From assembly GCA_031271865.1 (NCBI GenBank), contig JAISUW010000029.1, forward strand, positions 1 to 54,528: DNA of 54,528 nucleotides, given 5' to 3'. Origin of the DNA: Oscillospiraceae bacterium. Its GTDB lineage: Bacteria; Bacillota; Clostridia; Oscillospirales; Acutalibacteraceae. The notes below the pieces were generated by a model. The model made no database searches and was not told the DNA's origin. It worked only from the letters and a program-made list of their open reading frames with translations. The position numbers were made by a program, and so were the translations under genes. Shown here in pieces: positions 50,537 to 54,528 of this stretch; the first letter of the stretch is position 1, and every line of letters starts with the position of its first letter.

Positions 50537-50592
50537 AGTAACGGCATTTTGAACGGTTGTATACTTGTATGAGCAACAGGAGGACAGGGAAG

Positions 50593-51882
50593 ATGACAAG
50601 AACAAAAGCCATATCGCGGCAGGTACGCCGTATACTCTGTGCAGTTTTAGCGGTAACTTTTTCCCTGCTCACTGCCGTATCCTGCGCCGGCGGCGACAGC
50701 CCGAACGGCACCTCCGGCAAGCAGCGCTACCCGCTGGTCTTCGTCCATGGCTTGGGCGGCTTCGGCGAGGACAGCGTCCAGACTGCCGACCTCGGCATTC
50801 AGTACTGGAGCGTAACCTCCGGTCCGTTTCTTTCGCGCCTGCGCGCAGACTACGGCTATGAGCTGTATGCTCCAAGCATCAACTCCAACGCCTCCGCTTG
50901 GGACTGCGCCTGCGAACTCTACGCCAAACTCATGGGCGTGACTGTGGACTACGGCAAAGCGCATTCCAAAACGCACAACCACGCGCAGTTCGGCGCAGAA
51001 TACACCGAGCCTTACCTCCCCGCTTGGAGCTCCGAGCGCAAGATTCACCTCATCGGGCATAGCTTCGGCGGTGTCACCATACAGCTTTTTACTGAGCTCA
51101 TGGCTAACGGCAGTGCCGCAGAGCGCGCCGCCTCCGGCAAGGCAGTCAGTCCGCTTTTTAAGGGCGGCAAAGCGGATTGGATTCAATCTGTCACCACCCT
51201 TTGCTCTCCGAACAACGGCTCCTCCGCCATGGAGTTGCTGGACCTTGCAGAAATTGTCGGTCTTGGTGCGCGTGCTTTCACGAACACTTTCACCGGCTCT
51301 CTCCTCCTCAAGGGGATAGAGGCACTGAATATCAAGTATATGGGTCTGAATATCGCAGAGGTTATCAAAGCCGCCGCAACGGAGGATACGGCTTTCTATG
51401 ACTGCCGGATAGCCAACTCCGCTGCGCGCAACGCTTCCCTGCACACACAGAGCAACATCTACTACTTCGCCTATGCTTTTGACGCAACCACGCAATCCAT
51501 CTTGGAGAATAAACGCATCCTGACGGACGCCGCTAAACTCCCGGGCTTAGACTTGTTGGCAGCGCTTATCGGTTCCTATGAGGGTACGGAGGTTGAAACC
51601 GTCGCAGGTACCATAACAGTAGATGAGAAGTGGCAGGCAAACGACGGCTTGGTCAATGCCATATCCGCCTTGGCGCCTTTCAACGCCAAGCAGACAGACT
51701 GGCCCACAGAAGACATCACAACGGCACAGTTTGCCTCCCTTACTCCGGGGCGTTGGTACAATATGCCCATCCAAAGCGGCGACCACCCTACCCCCTGCGG
51801 TATGTTTGTCAACAATGACTATATGGATGCATTCTGGCTGCCGTTCCTGGCGGGGCTGGATCAGTTGGCAGTAAACAGTTGA
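50593..51882 (+). CDS. Lipase-like lipoprotein, family I.5 type
   Basis: 429 aa. Signal peptide with a lipobox-like LTAVSC (Cys near residue 31), so probably membrane-anchored rather than free as the paralogue is. Conserved pieces: YPLVFVHGLGGFGED, VDYGKAHSKTHNHAQFG (zinc site), GHSFGG (nucleophile), SPLFKGGKADWIQSVTTLCSP, WQANDGLVNAISA, and GDHPTPCG (His). Best ATG is 50593, with AGGAGG about 10 nt upstream (50577-50582). The ending AVNS and the stop lie in a heptanucleotide tract. uvrC follows by 46 nt. Confidence 0.85.
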   Translation: MTRTKAISRQVRRILCAVLAVTFSLLTAVSCAGGDSPNGTSGKQRYPLVFVHGLGGFGEDSVQTADLGIQYWSVTSGPFLSRLRADYGYELYAPSINSNASAWDCACELYAKLMGVTVDYGKAHSKTHNHAQFGAEYTEPYLPAWSSERKIHLIGHSFGGVTIQLFTELMANGSAAERAASGKAVSPLFKGGKADWIQSVTTLCSPNNGSSAMELLDLAEIVGLGARAFTNTFTGSLLLKGIEALNIKYMGLNIAEVIKAAATEDTAFYDCRIANSAARNASLHTQSNIYYFAYAFDATTQSILENKRILTDAAKLPGLDLLAALIGSYEGTEVETVAGTITVDEKWQANDGLVNAISALAPFNAKQTDWPTEDITTAQFASLTPGRWYNMPIQSGDHPTPCGMFVNNDYMDAFWLPFLAGLDQLAVNS

Positions 51883-51889
51883 CAGCAAA
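51862..51889. repeat. Degenerate heptanucleotide repeat, CAGTTAA type
   Basis: CAGTTGG, CAGTAAA, CAGTTGA, CAGCAAA in a row, starting at 51862, 51869, 51876 and 51883. The third contains the lipase TGA stop. Confidence 0.75.
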
Positions 51890-51928
51890 TAAATACGGCT
51901 TGATAACAGTTTGATTATGAGGTTCGCT

Positions 51929-53890
51929 GTGCAGTATACACAACAAGCTGAGAATACAATCGCCGACCTGCGGCAGAAAGCAACGGCACTGCCCACCGCG
52001 CCGGGTGTCTATCTCATGAAAGATGCCGACGGCTGTGTCATATACATCGGCAAGGCAAAGTCGCTCAAGAACCGCGTCAGTCAATACTTTATCGGCTTGG
52101 ATCGGCAGTTGCCGAAAGTCCGCGCCATGGTCGGGCATATCCGTGACTTTGACTATATCGTGGTGGGTTCCGAGTTTGAGGCTCTGGTGCTGGAGTGTTC
52201 GCTCATCAAGCAAAATGCGCCGAAGTACAACATCCTCCTCAAAGATGATAAGGGATACAAATGGATTAAAGTCACGAAAGGCGACTGGCCCCGGCTTAGC
52301 TTTGCCCTGCAAAAGCGCAACGACGAGGCCGACTACTACGGACCGTATACGCAGTACTATTCGGTAAAGCAAGCGGTGGAGGAGGCGCTCTCCGCCTTCA
52401 TGCTGCCGACCTGCAACCGTACTTTCTATGAGTCGTCGGAAGCGGGGACTGCGGCGAGTGCCGCCAAGACACGCCCCTGCCTGCAATACTATATAAAGCA
52501 ATGCACGGCGCCCTGTGCAGGAAAGGTCACCAAAGCCGACTACCAGAAGACTGTGCGGGATGCCGTACGCTTCTTGCTCAAGGGGGCAAATTCCGGCCTT
52601 AGTGACCTGCGCCGGCAAATGGAGAAAGCTGCCGATAACCTGGACTTTGAAACCGCCGCAAAGCTGCGCGACCGCATTAAATCCATAGAGAATGCCCGCG
52701 AAAAGCAGTCCGTCATGTCGCTCGGTATTGCGGAGGCGGATGTGTTTGCTGTCTGTACGGATGGGAAGCTGACTTGCTGTGCGTTGCTTCGCTTTGCGGA
52801 TAGCCGCTTGGCAGAGAAGAAGCATTGGTTTCTGGAAGGTTCCTCCGTTTTGGAAGAAGAGGAGGGTAGTGTACCAACGGATACTGCTTCTGCTTTGGCA
52901 GCGCTACGCTCTGAAATACTGACAGCTTACTACAATGATGCCGAGGAGCTACCTGCCCCACGCATTATTTTGGACGGCGCAACGGACGATAAGGCTGTCT
53001 TGGAGGAATGGCTCTCCGCTAAACGCGGTAAAAAAGTACTTATCACCACCCCGCAGAAAGGGGAAGCCGCCCGCCTTGTGGAACTGGCAAAGACCAACGC
53101 CTTGGAACAGCTCTCCCGCAAAGCAGGACGCGGTCGAAAAGAAACGAAAGCACTGGAGGAACTCCAAACTTTGCTTGGGTTGCCGACACCGCCGTTGTAT
53201 ATCGAGGCCTACGATATCTCCCACACCGGCGGCGCGGATAATGTCGCCGGCATGGTGGTCTTCGAAGACGGAAAACCGCTGAAATCCGCTTACCGGAAGT
53301 TCGCAGTAAAATCATTTGTTGGGCAGGATGACTATGCCTCCCTCTCGGAAGTGATTTCGCGGCGAGTAAAGGAGTACGACAGCAAATCCGCCGCAGGAGA
53401 AACACAGGGCTTTGCTCGCTTGCCGGATCTCATTCTATTGGACGGCGGAAAGGGGCAGGTTCATGCTGTGCTCAAAATGCTGCAATGCAGTGAAGATAGG
53501 AGCAATGCTCCATCTTCTTTCCATGATGTGCCTGTATTCGGGATGGTGAAGGACTCGAAACACCGCACGCGGGCCATAGCGGCGGACGGCGGTGAGCTTT
53601 CCCTCTCCCCGATGAAAGCGGCGTTTAGCTTAGTGACGCAAATGCAGGATGAGGTACACCGCTTTGCGATCGCCTATCACCGTAAGAGGCACGAGAAGAA
53701 TACCTTTACCTCTGCGTTGGAGAGCATTCCCGGCATCGGACCGAAGCGTGCGGCAGCATTGCTGCATTTTTTCCGTACGCTGGAAGCCATCCAAAGCGCA
53801 GACGAAAGTACCCTCGCCGCCTGCGAAGGAATGAACGCAGCCGCTGCCAAAGCTGTCTATACCGCCTTGCATAATACCGATAAGCAATAG
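51929..53890 (+). CDS. uvrC: Excinuclease ABC subunit C
   Basis: 653 aa. Nucleotide excision repair incision subunit. GIY-YIG nuclease at the start (APGVYLMKDADGCVIYIGKAKSLKNRVSQYF, about residues 25-55), central UVR motif (DFETAAKLRDRIKSIE), the RNase-H-like C-terminal nuclease (EAYDISHTGGADNVAGMVVFEDG..), and paired helix-hairpin-helix (IPGIGPKRAAALL). GTG 51929 with GAGG 6 nt upstream is preferred; ATG 51911/51917 are alternatives. Near residue 522 an insertion of about 8 residues, encoded by a palindrome, separates GQVHAVLKML from VPVFGMVKD. Confidence 0.93.
   Translation: MQYTQQAENTIADLRQKATALPTAPGVYLMKDADGCVIYIGKAKSLKNRVSQYFIGLDRQLPKVRAMVGHIRDFDYIVVGSEFEALVLECSLIKQNAPKYNILLKDDKGYKWIKVTKGDWPRLSFALQKRNDEADYYGPYTQYYSVKQAVEEALSAFMLPTCNRTFYESSEAGTAASAAKTRPCLQYYIKQCTAPCAGKVTKADYQKTVRDAVRFLLKGANSGLSDLRRQMEKAADNLDFETAAKLRDRIKSIENAREKQSVMSLGIAEADVFAVCTDGKLTCCALLRFADSRLAEKKHWFLEGSSVLEEEEGSVPTDTASALAALRSEILTAYYNDAEELPAPRIILDGATDDKAVLEEWLSAKRGKKVLITTPQKGEAARLVELAKTNALEQLSRKAGRGRKETKALEELQTLLGLPTPPLYIEAYDISHTGGADNVAGMVVFEDGKPLKSAYRKFAVKSFVGQDDYASLSEVISRRVKEYDSKSAAGETQGFARLPDLILLDGGKGQVHAVLKMLQCSEDRSNAPSSFHDVPVFGMVKDSKHRTRAIAADGGELSLSPMKAAFSLVTQMQDEVHRFAIAYHRKRHEKNTFTSALESIPGIGPKRAAALLHFFRTLEAIQSADESTLAACEGMNAAAAKAVYTALHNTDKQ
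53492..53517 (+). repeat. GGAGCA-A-TGCTCC palindrome inserted in uvrC
   Basis: GAAGAT, a single A, GGAGCA, central A, TGCTCC, ATCTTC: a 26-nt palindrome with one bulged base, in frame inside the uvrC coding region. The inner part matches the GGAGC palindromes at 21721-21774. CTGCAATGCAG, another small palindrome with the same centre, is immediately upstream (53480-53490). Confidence 0.75.
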
Positions 53891-53915
53891 CTGCATTTAT
53901 ATTTAACACCAAACC

Positions 53916-53963
53916 GCCCCGCTTTTCATATGATATTACAGTATCATATTTGAGAAAAGGGGC
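53916..53963 (+). promoter_or_regulatory. Long imperfect hairpin covering the amidase SD
   Basis: Left arm: GCCC, CTTTTC, ATATGATA; loop TTACAG; right arm: TATCATAT, (TTGA), GAAAAG, GGGC. The right arm includes the SD AAAAGGGG of the amidase gene. It can act as a terminator remnant for uvrC or as a translational switch. No sigma-A promoter is evident between uvrC and the amidase. Confidence 0.5.
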
Positions 53964-53971
53964 ATTTACAT

Positions 53972-54487
53972 ATGGCTATTCAACCTGCGAAAGAGTACGA
54001 CCGCGAGTCGGCCGTCCAATATGCCCGCAAATGGGCCTTTGACCGTAACCCGGAATGGGGCGATTTTGAAACGATGGGCGGCGACTGCACAAATTTTACA
54101 TCCCAAGTGCTGTATGCAGGAGGTGCTTCTTTTAACATAGACAGCGACTATGGCTGGTACTATAAAAACCTCGACAATCGCGCCCCCGCTTGGAGCGGTG
54201 TGGAGGCACTCCACGAGTTTTTGATTTCCAATAAAACCGGGAACGGCCCAATGGCTGTCCCCATTGCCTTGAAAGACGTTGAGAAAGGCGACATTGTGCA
54301 GCTTCGCTTCCAAGGGAATGACCGTTTCTCACATTCTCTGGTTGTGACGGACTTGGGCAGACCGGTGGGAAGCAATAACCTGTTTACTGTCGGGATTACG
54401 ACACACTCTCTGGATTCGCGCTCCCGTCCTTTGGGCACCTATAGCTTTGCAGAGATGCGGCCTCTGCATATTACCGGGGTGCGGTAA
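53972..54487 (+). CDS. Amidase-domain (Amidase_6) protein
   Basis: 171 aa, a single domain. YDRESAVQYARKWAFDRNPEWGDFETMGGDCTNFTSQVLYAGG (N-terminal, about residues 9-51) is the Amidase_6 signature with the catalytic Cys in GDCTNF; the partner His is in FSHSLVVTD (about residue 122). No signal peptide. Members are putative peptidoglycan amidases or spore-related; function is not known here. Start ATG 53972 with AAAAGGGG about 9 nt upstream. Confidence 0.8.
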   Translation: MAIQPAKEYDRESAVQYARKWAFDRNPEWGDFETMGGDCTNFTSQVLYAGGASFNIDSDYGWYYKNLDNRAPAWSGVEALHEFLISNKTGNGPMAVPIALKDVEKGDIVQLRFQGNDRFSHSLVVTDLGRPVGSNNLFTVGITTHSLDSRSRPLGTYSFAEMRPLHITGVR

Positions 54488-54520
54488 GCCCCTACGGGGC
54501 TTGGGTGCCCCTACGGGGCA
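54486..54520. repeat. Pair of GCCCC-TAC-GGGGC hairpins
   Basis: AAGCCCCTACGGGGCTT (54486-54502) and TGCCCCTACGGGGCA (54506-54520). The core is GCCCC-TAC-GGGGC; outer bases (A-A/T-T versus T/A) again vary in a complementary way. The first overlaps the amidase stop codon. The centres are 19 bp apart. Confidence 0.75.
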
Positions 54521-54528
54521 TAATAACC

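Overview
The window looks like a stretch of chromosome from a low-GC-phylum anaerobe (class Clostridia, probably an Oscillospirales/Ruminococcaceae-type gut bacterium). This is inferred from the gene families, the nadD-rsfS-leuS cluster, the many sigma-A promoters with a 17-bp spacer, and strong Shine-Dalgarno sites with frequent GTG and TTG starts. Overall composition is moderately GC-rich. I saw no rRNA, tRNA, CRISPR array, prophage or intact insertion sequence.

Layout. 1-4051: an rRNA-type methyltransferase, murA, a membrane protein and a WalJ-like hydrolase. 4057-9174: an MFS transporter, an ABC exporter pair, then a REP-associated tyrosine transposase (RAYT) embedded in arrays of short palindromes, followed by nadD and rsfS. 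9234-16757: leuS, rpsU (58 aa), an acyltransferase, a U32 peptidase and an FAD oxidoreductase. 17020-22786: a large collagen-like protein, XRE and TetR regulators, and a Cys-rich B-type-fold protein. 22982-30991: an ACT-domain/butyrate kinase fusion, a sugar dehydrogenase/isomerase pair, a small-molecule kinase, purine nucleoside phosphorylase, a Na+/proline symporter and a Tyr-Pro-Gly-rich protein. 31087-34805: a GH29-type glycosidase, an SH3 lipoprotein and mutY. 34829-40500: a six-gene minus-strand operon (metF, etfB, etfA, a DNRLRE lipoprotein, a formate/nitrite channel, a methyl-THF methyltransferase-like gene). 40828-54487: a TIM-barrel isomerase, a DivIVA-like coiled-coil protein, an enoate-reductase-like flavoenzyme, two family I.5 lipases, an unknown DUF protein, a polysaccharide deacetylase, a degenerate histidine-kinase-like protein, gap, uvrC and an amidase-domain protein.

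The most notable signals are: (1) a RAYT gene flanked by palindromes whose arms co-vary while centre-to-centre pitch stays at 24-25 bp, with further copies elsewhere and one related copy inside the uvrC reading frame; (2) degenerate heptanucleotide repeats that run across the stop codons of five unrelated genes; (3) the metF-etfBA-formate channel-methyltransferase operon, which suggests an ETF-coupled methylene-THF reductase; (4) an IlvN-like ACT domain fused to butyrate kinase; and (5) a collagen/beta-propeller/collagen/BclA-like head protein. Functions are read from motifs and family knowledge. No database search was run.
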